NCBI GenBank assembly: GCA_021730935.1
Contig: JAKFYJ010000032.1
Span: 1 to 39,965, forward strand
Source of the DNA: Elusimicrobiota bacterium
GTDB taxonomy: Bacteria; Elusimicrobiota; Elusimicrobia; 2-02-FULL-39-32
Length of the DNA: 39,965 bases
Direction of reading: 5' to 3'
In this document: positions 24,584-32,153 of the stretch, one piece after another
How the letters are laid out: each line of letters opens with the position of its first letter
Position numbering within the stretch: the stretch's first letter is position 1
Translations under genes and position numbers: made by a program
The notes under the pieces: generated by a model
Database searches by the model: none
What the model saw: the letters and a program-made list of their open reading frames with translations, nothing else
Told to the model about the DNA's origin: nothing

Positions 24584-25885
24584 ATGGCGAAAAAACCTGT
24601 CATCGGAGTTTTTGGTCTCTGGCATCTGGGATGCGTGCTTTCTTCCGCGTGGTCGAATAAAAAATGCCGCGTGATCGGGTTTGATTATGATCGGGAACTC
24701 ATCCAAAACTTAAACAACGCCGTCCCTCCGATTTTTGAGCCCAACCTCGCGGAAACCATAAAAAAGAATACTCGTCAAAAGTTTTTATCATTTACCTCGA
24801 ATATATCTGAATTGACTGCGTGCGACTTCGTTTTCCTGTCCTATGACACTCCCGTGATGGACGATGACGGAAGTGACCTCACGCCTTTGATCAAAGCCAT
24901 CCATGATTTGGCTGTCGTGCTCAAAAAAGGCGCCCTCGTGATTGTCAGTTCCCAGATGCCTGTGGGGACCTGTCAATCTTTCCGGAAAACGCTCAAAGCA
25001 AAAAATCCGTCCGTCGATTTGGTTTATTCTCCCGAAAACCTGCGGCTGGGCGAAGCGATTCATAATTATTTGAACCCGGGGCGCATCATTTTGGGATCCG
25101 AAGATAAATCAGCTGAGAAAAAAGCCCTCGGCCTTTTCAAAATGATCCCTGCGAAAGTTTTCACCATGAACCTCGAGAGCGCCGAAATGGTCAAGCACGG
25201 GATCAACGCGTTTCTGTCGACCTCCATCGTTTTCACCAACGACCTTTCCGACATCTGCGAGAAAACCGGAGCGGACATCCAGGATGTTGTGAGGGGGATG
25301 AAGTCGGATCCCAGGATCGGCGAGAAAGCGTATCTTTCGCCCGGCATCGGGTTTTCAGGCGGAACCCTGGGGAGAGACCTCAAAGTTTTGGAATCCGCCG
25401 GAAGCAAATCGAACGGATCAAAAAACATATTTTCAGAAATTCATTCCCGAAATTCTGCGCGCAAATTTTCTGTCTTGAAGCGCCTCAAATCTTTCTTCCC
25501 TCAGAATGAGCTCAAAAACAAAAAAATCGGAATTCTGGGCCTCACCTATAAACCCGGGACCAGCACCTTGAGGCGAAGCCTGCCCGCGGAAATTGTTCAG
25601 GAACTCCTCAAAGAATGTCCCTCGGTCACCATTTTTGACCCGAAAGCGGATTTCAGCCAATGGAGCGGAAAAACGCGTCTTCAGACAGCGCCGTCGGCCG
25701 AGCAAGTGGTCAAAGATTCTGACGCGGTTATGGTTTTGACCGAATGGCCTGAATTCAAAAACATAAAATGGAAATCTCTTCTGCGAAATAATAATCCCCA
25801 AATCATCTATGACACGAAAAACTGCCTCATGGACCTGAACCTCGGAGCCGCAGGCTACCAATACATACGCATAGGAAAAAACTGA
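24584..25885 (+). CDS. UDP-glucose/GDP-mannose dehydrogenase family protein lacking the catalytic cysteine
   Basis: Full-length member (433 aa) of the UDP-glucose dehydrogenase family with unusual features. The Rossmann loop reads GVFGLWHLGCV where GTGYVGL is usual. SYDTPVMDDDGSD, SSQMPVGTCQ and YSPENLRLGEA follow. The Lys and Asn of MVKHGINAF are kept. The active-site segment is GIGFSGGTLGRDL: T261 stands where C260 stands in the neighbour ugd, and the following FPKD becomes LGRD. The C-terminal ILGLTYKPGTSTLRRS domain is present. Without the thiol the usual oxidation of aldehyde to acid should not proceed, so it may do a single oxidation, epimerise, or bind NAD for another reaction. It is not degenerate otherwise and directly follows hddA. 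Confidence 0.85.
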   Translation: MAKKPVIGVFGLWHLGCVLSSAWSNKKCRVIGFDYDRELIQNLNNAVPPIFEPNLAETIKKNTRQKFLSFTSNISELTACDFVFLSYDTPVMDDDGSDLTPLIKAIHDLAVVLKKGALVIVSSQMPVGTCQSFRKTLKAKNPSVDLVYSPENLRLGEAIHNYLNPGRIILGSEDKSAEKKALGLFKMIPAKVFTMNLESAEMVKHGINAFLSTSIVFTNDLSDICEKTGADIQDVVRGMKSDPRIGEKAYLSPGIGFSGGTLGRDLKVLESAGSKSNGSKNIFSEIHSRNSARKFSVLKRLKSFFPQNELKNKKIGILGLTYKPGTSTLRRSLPAEIVQELLKECPSVTIFDPKADFSQWSGKTRLQTAPSAEQVVKDSDAVMVLTEWPEFKNIKWKSLLRNNNPQIIYDTKNCLMDLNLGAAGYQYIRIGKN

Positions 25886-25886
25886 C

Positions 25887-26750
25887 ATGAACCCATCTCT
25901 CAAAGGCAAGACCATCCTCATCACGGGGGGAAGCATCGGCATCGGCAAAGTGGTCGCGGAATTCTGCGCGAAGGCAAGCGCCCTTGTCATCATCACTTCC
26001 CGCACGGAATCGGATCTTAAAACGGAGCTCGAGATCTTAAAAAAAATCAGCCCCATGGACCACCAATACCGCGTGATGGATGTGGGGAATCGTTCCCAAG
26101 TCGAAGAAACGGCTGTCTGGGTGAAAGAAGAATTCGGATCTCTGGACGGGCTCATCAATAACGCGGGGATTTATGGTCCCATCGGACCCATTCAGGACAT
26201 CAGCCTGGACGATTTTGAAAAAACCATGCAGATCAATTTTATGGGCACCGTTTATATGTGCCATTATTTCGCGCCCCTCCTCAAAGAACGGAAAGGGAAA
26301 ATCATCAATTTTTCCGGCGGCGGCGCGTCCGGGCCCTTCGTAAATTATTCCGCCTATGCGTCATCGAAAACAGCGGTCGTCCGCCTCACCGAAAACATGG
26401 CCGAAGAGCTTGCGCCCCTGGGCATTGAGGTTAATGCAGTGGGTCCAGGATTTGTGGTGACGCGGCTCCATGAACAGACGATTCTGGCAGGCGAAGGCAA
26501 AGCGGGCAAGAACTTTTTAGAAAACACTAAAAAACAGATCGAAAAAGGCGGAGTCCCTCCGGAAAAGGCCGCGGCCCTCTCGGTCTATTTGATGTCCGAC
26601 GAATCCAAAGGCATCAACGGCAAATTCATCAGCGCGCCCTGGGACCCGTGGGAGAAACCCGAGTTCGTCGAGAAACTCAAGAAGGACAAAAATTTCGCGA
26701 CACTGCGCCGCATCGATGAGATGAACTTCAGGGACGCCAAACAGGCCTGA
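25887..26750 (+). CDS. Classical short-chain dehydrogenase/reductase
   Basis: Classical SDR oxidoreductase, 287 aa: ILITGGSIGIGKVVA (cofactor loop), INNAGIYG, the INFMGTVYMC helix, Ser in NFSGGGASG, the YASSK pair and VNAVGPGFVVTRLHE. It carries a C-terminal extension of about 40 residues after the fold (NGKFISAPWDPWEKPEF onward) that is longer than usual. NAD(P) preference is not clear. Located between the cysteine-less dehydrogenase and a methyltransferase, it probably reduces or oxidises a keto-sugar nucleotide. A fatty-acyl substrate is the alternative. Confidence 0.85.
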   Translation: MNPSLKGKTILITGGSIGIGKVVAEFCAKASALVIITSRTESDLKTELEILKKISPMDHQYRVMDVGNRSQVEETAVWVKEEFGSLDGLINNAGIYGPIGPIQDISLDDFEKTMQINFMGTVYMCHYFAPLLKERKGKIINFSGGGASGPFVNYSAYASSKTAVVRLTENMAEELAPLGIEVNAVGPGFVVTRLHEQTILAGEGKAGKNFLENTKKQIEKGGVPPEKAAALSVYLMSDESKGINGKFISAPWDPWEKPEFVEKLKKDKNFATLRRIDEMNFRDAKQA

Positions 26751-26751
26751 T

Positions 26752-27603
26752 TTGAATATTGAAAGGTGCGTCCTTTGTTCCGAACCGCAAGACCGGTTCA
26801 AGCCCTATTGCGAAAGAAGCGGATATAAAATTGTCCGGTGCGGCGCGTGCGGACTGATTTTTGTAAACCCAAGAGACGAAGAAGGCAGGATTGAAGGGCA
26901 ATATCTGGAAAACCTCACTTCGCCCGCGGCTTATTATGCGGCGACAGCCGAAGAAGATCGTGAAAATGGGGAGAAAGTATTAAAGGTCATTGAAAAATAT
27001 TCCAGGAAGGGGACTTTGCTGGACGTCGGGTGCAATGTGGGGACCTTTCTTGAAACAGCCAGAGATTCAGGCTGGAACGCCAGCGGGCTCGACGCAAACC
27101 CTGAAACTGTCAGCCATTGCAGGCAAAAGGGTTTGAATGTTTTTCAGGGGTTCTTCGGAAAGGACAAAAGCGCATCCGGATTGAGCGGAGAATTCGATGT
27201 GCTCGCGATGAACGACACGATCGAGCATTTCCCGAACCCAAGGGAAGCGGTCCGCGCCTCAAAGGCATTCATCAAAACGCGAGGATATATTTCGGTTCTG
27301 ACTCCGAACATCGAGAGTCCGCTTGCCAGAATGTTTCAGATCAAGCCGAAAGAGCATCTTTTTTATTTCAGCATGTCCACCCTGACGCAGATGCTCGAGG
27401 CGGAAGGGTTCAGGGTGGTGCACATGCAGGAGTGGCCGAGAAAGAGGAATGTCGGAGCCATGCATTTGGGCGCAACCTTCGAGAACCCCATGTGGAAATG
27501 GGTTTCAAAATTTTTAAGTCTCACAAAACTGGATATCATCGTAAACGCCATGCTCGAAATTTTATTTAAAGAACAAATATTAGCGGTCGCCCAAAAATCA
27601 TGA
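26752..27603 (+). CDS. Class I SAM-dependent methyltransferase with N-terminal zinc-binding motif
   Basis: The 283 aa start with TTG one base after the previous stop. Four cysteines C6, C9, C30 and C33 (CVLC and CGAC) form a likely zinc knuckle, followed by GLIFVNPRDEEG. The SAM-binding motif I is LLDVGCNVGTFLE at about residues 89-101, the acidic loop is GLDANPE, and AMNDTIEHFPNPREAV fits motif IV. This layout resembles C- or O-methyltransferases of sugar and glycan loci. It lacks the long C-terminal domain of the roughly 410-aa sugar C-methyltransferases, so O-methylation of a glycan end or sugar is as likely as C-methylation. It overlaps the next gene by ATGA. Confidence 0.85.
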   Translation: MNIERCVLCSEPQDRFKPYCERSGYKIVRCGACGLIFVNPRDEEGRIEGQYLENLTSPAAYYAATAEEDRENGEKVLKVIEKYSRKGTLLDVGCNVGTFLETARDSGWNASGLDANPETVSHCRQKGLNVFQGFFGKDKSASGLSGEFDVLAMNDTIEHFPNPREAVRASKAFIKTRGYISVLTPNIESPLARMFQIKPKEHLFYFSMSTLTQMLEAEGFRVVHMQEWPRKRNVGAMHLGATFENPMWKWVSKFLSLTKLDIIVNAMLEILFKEQILAVAQKS

Positions 27604-28526
27604 TCTCCGTCATCGTGCCGCTTTATAATGAGGAAAGCAACGTGGCGCCTCTTCACGCGTCTCTCACCCTGCGGCTTGAAGCGCTCTCGGAGCCCTATGA
27701 AATCATCTTCATCGATGACGGGTCCACCGACAGGACCTTTGAACGGATGAAAGGGCTGAAAAATATCCGCGCCATCCGCTTCGCCAGAAATTTCGGACAG
27801 ACGTCCGCCATGGACGCGGGATTCAAGGCCGCCCAAGGAGACATCCTCGTCACCCTGGACGGAGACCTGCAGAACGATCCGGAAGACATTCCAAACCTGA
27901 TCGCAAAAATCAGGGAAGGATACGACGTTGTTTCCGGCTGGAGAAAGGACCGCCACGATCCCCTGGGAAGAAAAGTGCTTTCCAAACTCGCCAACGGACT
28001 CACGCGCAAAGTGACCGGGCTCTATCTTCACGATCACGCCTGCGCCCTGAAGGCTTACCGCAAAGATATTTTCAAAGATGTCCACCTCTATGGTGAAATG
28101 CATGTGTTCCTTCCGGCCTATCTTTACGGCAGAGGCGCGAAAGTGGCGGAAATCCCTGTGAAGCATCACTCGAGGACTGAAGGCATTTCAAAACATTCCA
28201 TCGGGAAAGCCTTCAAAGACTTGTCGGACCTCGTGACGGTTTATTTCCTGTCCCAGCACATGAACCGGCCGCTTTTGTTTTTCGGCGGAATCTCGCTCCT
28301 CATGATCGGACTCGGAATCCTTTCCGCCTTGGCCGCGACCGTGCTTAAAATTCTGCAGATCAGGAATTACGGCCAGACGCCCCTGCCCATCCTCGCCGTA
28401 TTTTTGATGATCATCGGGTTCATGCTTTTCATGATGGGTTTTTTGGCGGAACTGGTATTGAGAGTTTATTTTGAGGGGCAGAACAAAACCCCATACATCA
28501 TCAAGGAAAAAATTGAAAATATATAA
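27600..28526 (+). CDS. Polyprenyl-phosphate glycosyltransferase (GT2, GtrB/ArnC/DPM1 type)
   Basis: Membrane GT2 of 308 aa that transfers a sugar from a nucleotide to undecaprenyl phosphate. The catalytic domain has SVIVPLYNEESNV, IIFIDDGSTDRT, FGQTSAMDAGF and the metal motif D87-G88-D89 in TLDGDLQNDPEDI, followed by VSGWRKDRHDP and HSRTEGISKHS. Two C-terminal membrane spans, about residues 225-250 and 262-287, fit the GtrB/ArnC topology. Its lipid-linked sugar would be a donor for the GT-C-like membrane proteins at 32140 and 34020. The sugar is unknown. Confidence 0.9.
   Translation: MISVIVPLYNEESNVAPLHASLTLRLEALSEPYEIIFIDDGSTDRTFERMKGLKNIRAIRFARNFGQTSAMDAGFKAAQGDILVTLDGDLQNDPEDIPNLIAKIREGYDVVSGWRKDRHDPLGRKVLSKLANGLTRKVTGLYLHDHACALKAYRKDIFKDVHLYGEMHVFLPAYLYGRGAKVAEIPVKHHSRTEGISKHSIGKAFKDLSDLVTVYFLSQHMNRPLLFFGGISLLMIGLGILSALAATVLKILQIRNYGQTPLPILAVFLMIIGFMLFMMGFLAELVLRVYFEGQNKTPYIIKEKIENI
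28503..28507 (+). promoter_or_regulatory. Shine-Dalgarno (AAGGA) selecting a TTG start for the Gfo/Idh oxidoreductase
   Basis: AAGGA lies five bases before TTG at 28513. The open frame also has an upstream ATG at 28471, which would add 14 residues inside the GT2 coding region. The TTG start with this site gives an N-terminus beginning just before the Rossmann strand, so it is preferred. Confidence 0.65.
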
Positions 28527-29541
28527 AACTCTTCGGACCGCCATCGTCGGATGCGGGCTGATCGGCAAAAAACGAGCCCGCTGGGTCCAGGAAGACCCCA
28601 GGACCGCTCTCGATTCCGTCGTGGATTTGAACCGCGCCAACGCCGACGCTCTCGCCGCGGAATTTCAGGTGAAGGCGGAAACGGATTGGAAGCAGGCCGT
28701 CAAAAATCCGGACATCGACATCGTGATCGTCTCCACGCCCAACCATCTGCTTTGTCCCATCGCCTCTGCCGCGCTGAAAGCGGGCAAACATGTTTTGATC
28801 GAAAAGCCCATGGGAAGGTCCCTGGCTGAAGCAAAAATAATGGCAAAGGCCTCCAAGTCAGCCGGCAAAAAACTTAAAGTCGGATTCAACCACCGCTATC
28901 ATCCCGCTTTGCTGGAAGCGCATGACATCATCGAAAACGGTGAAATCGGAAAAATTATAAACCTCCGCGCGATTTATGGTCACGGCGGCAGGATGGGGTA
29001 TGAAAAGGAATGGCGCGGCAACCCCAAACTCTCAGGCGGGGGAGAACTGACGGACCAGGGCGTGCACCTGATCAACCTCATGGAATGGTTTTGCGGGGAA
29101 CCCAAACAAGTTTCATGTTTTCTCCAGACCGCGCATTGGAACATCAAACCCTCGGAAGACAACGGGTTTGCGATCCTGCGCTTCAAAGGCGGCGTTCTGG
29201 GAAGTTTTCACAGCAGCTGGACGCAATGGAAAAACGCTTTTGCATTTGAGGTCTTCGGCGACAAAGGGTTTATTTCCATCAACGGCCTGGGGGGAAGTTA
29301 CGGAGCGGAAACCCTCACGATCGGGACAAGAAAAGCTCCGGGACAGGTCCCTGAGATGTCCTCAAAAACATTTGAAGGCGAAGATTTATCCTGGAAAAGG
29401 GAGTGGGACGATTTCGTTTCTTCCATCGAGAACCCCAAACGGCGGATGATGGGCGGCGCCGAAGAGTCTGTCAGCGTCATGAAAGTTCTGGACGCGCTTT
29501 ACCGATCGAACCGTTCCGGCAAAACCATAATTTTAAATTAA
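28513..29541 (+). CDS. Gfo/Idh/MocA family oxidoreductase
   Basis: NAD(P)-dependent sugar oxidoreductase, 342 aa from the TTG start. Rossmann domain: TAIVGCGLIGKKRA, VVDLNRANADAL, IDIVIVSTPNHLL and the hallmark HVLIEKPMG lysine. The C-terminal beta-sheet domain has KVGFNHRYHP, GGGELTDQGVHLINLMEW (catalytic Asp/His) and SFHSSWTQWKNAF. Related enzymes oxidise or reduce C3 of sugar nucleotides in O-antigen loci. It overlaps the GT2 stop by 14 bases. The substrate cannot be told from sequence. Confidence 0.9.
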   Translation: MKIYKTLRTAIVGCGLIGKKRARWVQEDPRTALDSVVDLNRANADALAAEFQVKAETDWKQAVKNPDIDIVIVSTPNHLLCPIASAALKAGKHVLIEKPMGRSLAEAKIMAKASKSAGKKLKVGFNHRYHPALLEAHDIIENGEIGKIINLRAIYGHGGRMGYEKEWRGNPKLSGGGELTDQGVHLINLMEWFCGEPKQVSCFLQTAHWNIKPSEDNGFAILRFKGGVLGSFHSSWTQWKNAFAFEVFGDKGFISINGLGGSYGAETLTIGTRKAPGQVPEMSSKTFEGEDLSWKREWDDFVSSIENPKRRMMGGAEESVSVMKVLDALYRSNRSGKTIILN

Positions 29542-29543
29542 AC

Positions 29544-29550
29544 AAAGGAG
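29544..29550 (+). promoter_or_regulatory. Shine-Dalgarno (AAAGGAG) before the GTG start of the GMD-family gene
   Basis: AAAGGAG sits six bases before GTG at 29557, a good ribosome site that supports a GTG start. It lies in one of the few true gaps (15 bases) of the run. Confidence 0.8.
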
Positions 29551-29556
29551 TCACAC

Positions 29557-30546
29557 GTGAAAAGAGCGCTGATCACAGGCATCACAGGACAAGACGGATC
29601 GTATTTGGCTGAATTTCTGCTTTCGAAGGGTTATGAAGTTCACGGCATCGTGCGGCGGGTTGCCATGGAAGACCCGGAACACCGGCTTTGGAGAATCAAG
29701 GATTTCATGCAGAATCTCAAGCTCCACGCCGCCTCTCTCGAAAGTTTCCCGAGCATCTATAAAGTCGTGCGTGAAATTAATCCGGACGAGTGTTATCATC
29801 TGGCCGCTCAAAGCTTCGTGAGCTATTCTTTCGAAGACGAATTTTCAACCATGAACACCAACATCAACGGAACGCATTATATGCTCTCCGCCGTCAAAGA
29901 GCTCGCTCCCAAGTGCCGGTTTTATTTCGCGGCGTCCTCCGAGATGTTCGGCAAAGTGGAGCAGGTTCCCCAGACAGAGAGAACCCGCCTCCATCCCCGT
30001 TCAACCTACGGAATCTCCAAAGTGGCGGGCTATGAACTCACCCGCAACTACAGAGAGGCCTATAACATCCACGCGTCCAGCGGGATCCTCTATAACCACG
30101 AATCTCCGCGCAGAGGGTTTGAGTTCGTGACGCGCAAGATCACGTCTCACGTCGCGAAAATCAAGCTCGGGCTCGCGAAAGAACTCCAGCTCGGGAACCT
30201 GGACGCCAAGCGCGACTGGGGACACGCCAGGGATTATGTGCAAGCCATGTGGCTCATGCTCCAGCAGAACCAGCCGGACGATTATGTGATCTCGACGGGC
30301 GAAACCCATTCCGTGCGCGAATTCTGCGACCTTGCGTTCAAACACGCCGGCCTCGACTATAAAAAATACGTGAAGATCAATCCCGCATTCTATCGCCCGG
30401 CTGAAGTGGACCTCCTGCTCGGAAGTTCCGCGAAGGCGAAGAAAAAGATGGGATGGAAAAACAAAACGCCCTTCAAAACCCTCGTCAAAGAAATGGTGGA
30501 CAATGACCTTGCGCTTCTCAAATCGAGAACTTCAAAGAAAGTTTGA
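29557..30546 (+). CDS. GDP-mannose 4,6-dehydratase family protein (possibly GDP-heptose dehydratase)
   Basis: SDR of the GMD family, 329 aa, somewhat shorter than typical GMD (about 345-375). Matches: ALITGITGQDGSYLAEFLL, CYHLAAQSFVSYSF, SSEMFGK (Ser where GMD usually has Thr; Glu kept), PRSTYGISK with Tyr/Lys, NHESPRRGFEFVTRKI, LGNLDAKRDWGHARDYV and the late RPAEVDLLLG. The segment normally GDLTD, whose Asp binds adenine, reads AASLE here. Substrate may be GDP-mannose, giving GDP-6-deoxy-sugars. Because HddA/HddC-like genes lie 5 kb upstream, it may be GDP-heptose as in the DmhA branch known from Yersinia and Campylobacter. The exporter permease starts 44 bases inside its 3' end. Confidence 0.85.
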   Translation: MKRALITGITGQDGSYLAEFLLSKGYEVHGIVRRVAMEDPEHRLWRIKDFMQNLKLHAASLESFPSIYKVVREINPDECYHLAAQSFVSYSFEDEFSTMNTNINGTHYMLSAVKELAPKCRFYFAASSEMFGKVEQVPQTERTRLHPRSTYGISKVAGYELTRNYREAYNIHASSGILYNHESPRRGFEFVTRKITSHVAKIKLGLAKELQLGNLDAKRDWGHARDYVQAMWLMLQQNQPDDYVISTGETHSVREFCDLAFKHAGLDYKKYVKINPAFYRPAEVDLLLGSSAKAKKKMGWKNKTPFKTLVKEMVDNDLALLKSRTSKKV

Positions 30547-31285
30547 CCTTCTCGCTCTCTTAACCCACAAAGAATTCGCTTTAAAATATAAGCGGACCTC
30601 CCTGGGAATTCTCTGGTCTCTTTTCAACCCGCTGCTGACAGCGCTGGTCTTCTTCGTGGCGTTCAAGATATTCATGCGCTTCAAGATGGAAAATTACACC
30701 TATTTCCTCCTGACCGCCCTCTTCGCGTGGAGCTGGTTTTCCTCCTCGGTCATCATTTCCGGACGCGCGCTCGTGGACAACGTGACTTTGATCAAAAAAA
30801 TCATATTCCCGAGGCATTATCTCGTCGCCGCCGTCATCCTGGCCCAAATGGTGAACCTCATCTTCTCGGTGCCCATCCTCCTGGTGATCGGAGCCGCAAA
30901 CGGCATTCACCCTTCTTTCGTCTGGGTGATCGGGATTCCTCTGGCCATGGCTGTCCAGTTCATGTTCACCTTCGGCATTTCTCTCATCATCGCCATTTCC
31001 AACACTTATTTCCGGGACATCGAATATCTCGTCGGAGTTTCCATGAACCTGGTTTTTTGGATGACGCCGATCACTTATCCCCTGTCCTCCATTCCGGAAA
31101 AATACAGAAACCTGGCCTATTTGAACCCGCTCACCAGCTTGATGAACCTCTGGCGTTCCATCTTTTTTGAAAACGTCCTCCCCTGGAAAGACCTCGGAAT
31201 TTCCGCCGTCACGGCCGTTTTTTTCCTTTTTATGGGTTTCGCGTTTTTCAGGCGGCTCGAGCGGCGCCTGGACGAGGTTTTATGA
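30503..31285 (+). CDS. wzm: ABC-2 type polysaccharide exporter permease (Wzm-like)
   Basis: Inner-membrane permease of 260 aa with six predicted spans that exports lipid-linked polysaccharide with the ATPase next door. The N-terminal amphipathic stretch LLALLTHKEFALKYKRTSLGILWSLFNPLL is typical of Wzm/KpsM-like proteins. Later come FPRHYLVAAVI, NTYFRDIEYLV, FWMTPITYPLSSIPE and NPLTSLMNLWRSI. The ATG used gives a 44-base overlap with the GMD gene. No later start lies before the conserved region, so the overlap is likely real. It overlaps the ATPase gene by ATGA. Confidence 0.92.
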   Translation: MTLRFSNRELQRKFDLLALLTHKEFALKYKRTSLGILWSLFNPLLTALVFFVAFKIFMRFKMENYTYFLLTALFAWSWFSSSVIISGRALVDNVTLIKKIIFPRHYLVAAVILAQMVNLIFSVPILLVIGAANGIHPSFVWVIGIPLAMAVQFMFTFGISLIIAISNTYFRDIEYLVGVSMNLVFWMTPITYPLSSIPEKYRNLAYLNPLTSLMNLWRSIFFENVLPWKDLGISAVTAVFFLFMGFAFFRRLERRLDEVL

Positions 31286-32019
31286 GCCTGCCTGCGATTG
31301 AAGTTTCAAAAGTGACCAAACAGTTTCCGGCCTATAAAAATCCTCCGGGATTCAAAGAATGGGTTCTGAAACTCCCTCAGGCTTTCAAAGCCGAAAAGAA
31401 ACAGACGTTCACGGCTTTGAACGACGTAAGCTTCACGGTGAAGAAAGGGGAATGCGTCGGAATCATCGGCAAAAACGGCGCGGGCAAAAGCACCCTCCTC
31501 TCCGTCCTGCTGGGAACCAGTTTTCCAACGGAAGGAACCCTCACGGTGAACGGAAAGCGCACGCCGCTGCTTGAACTTGGCGCGGGATTTCACCCCGATT
31601 TAACCGGACGGGAAAATGTTTATATCGCCGCTGTTTTACTCGGCCTCACCAAGAGTGAAGTCGACGACCGCATAGAAAAGATCATTGATTTCTCAGAGAT
31701 CCGGCCTTTCGTCGATGTTCCGGTCCGCACCTATTCGAACGGGATGTATCTTCGGCTGGCCTTCTCGGTTGCGATCCACACGGACCCCGAAATCCTGCTC
31801 ATCGACGAAGTCCTGGCCGTGGGCGACGAATCGTTCCAGAGGAAATCAGAAGCCGCCATCCTGGACCTCATCAAAAGCGGCGTCACCACCGTTTTCGTCT
31901 CGCACAACCTCGAAGCCGTTAAAAAAATTTCTCACCGCGTCCTCTGGCTCCACAAAGGACAGATCAAAGACCAGGGCGATCCTGCAGAAATCGTCGGCCA
32001 ATACCTGAAGTTTGAATGA
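31282..32019 (+). CDS. wzt: ABC exporter ATPase (Wzt-like, no C-terminal sugar-binding domain)
   Basis: ATPase of an O-polysaccharide/teichoic-type exporter, 245 aa. Walker A GKNGAGKST is at residues 63-71. The LLELGAGFHPDLTGRENVY segment and the YSNGMYLRLAFS signature (in place of LSGGQ) are typical of the Wzt/TagH group. Walker B is EILLIDEVLAVGDESFQ and the switch His is in VFVSHN. Wzt proteins with a carbohydrate-binding domain are about 400-430 aa. This one ends after the nucleotide-binding domain, so export should not depend on recognition of a capped chain by Wzt-C. It overlaps both neighbours by ATGA. Confidence 0.93.
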   Translation: MSLPAIEVSKVTKQFPAYKNPPGFKEWVLKLPQAFKAEKKQTFTALNDVSFTVKKGECVGIIGKNGAGKSTLLSVLLGTSFPTEGTLTVNGKRTPLLELGAGFHPDLTGRENVYIAAVLLGLTKSEVDDRIEKIIDFSEIRPFVDVPVRTYSNGMYLRLAFSVAIHTDPEILLIDEVLAVGDESFQRKSEAAILDLIKSGVTTVFVSHNLEAVKKISHRVLWLHKGQIKDQGDPAEIVGQYLKFE

Positions 32020-32153
32020 AACCCGCTCCGGCGCATCGGCTGATCCATGCGTGGATTGTTTTCATCTTCGCGCTCTTTCTCATCCGTGTCCTGCCTCAAG
32101 TCCGAGTTCAATACGCTCCCCTGATCCATAAAATATTCCATGTCAAAAATTAG
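32016..32153 (+). CDS. 45-aa single-span membrane ORF of unknown function
   Basis: Starts ATG on the stop of the ABC ATPase gene (ATGA) and ends with TAG 14 bases into the next gene. These are the same coupling patterns seen at accepted genes here. The peptide has a basic/His N-terminus (MKPAPAHRLIH), one hydrophobic span at about residues 10-26 (AWIVFIFALFLIRVL) and a basic tail ending KIFHVKN. Without it the 120 bases would be the longest non-coding gap inside the operon apart from the divergent promoter. It is in a different frame from the next gene, so it could instead be the displaced N-terminus of that gene or chance. No family recognised. Confidence 0.5.
   Translation: MKPAPAHRLIHAWIVFIFALFLIRVLPQVRVQYAPLIHKIFHVKN

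Noticed and set aside
23531-24706. Long minus-strand open frame (391 codons) opposite hddA
   Set aside because: It mirrors the GHMP kinase, whose motifs are strong. The translation has no recognisable motif and is rich in His, Phe and Arg, as expected for a complement of biased codons.
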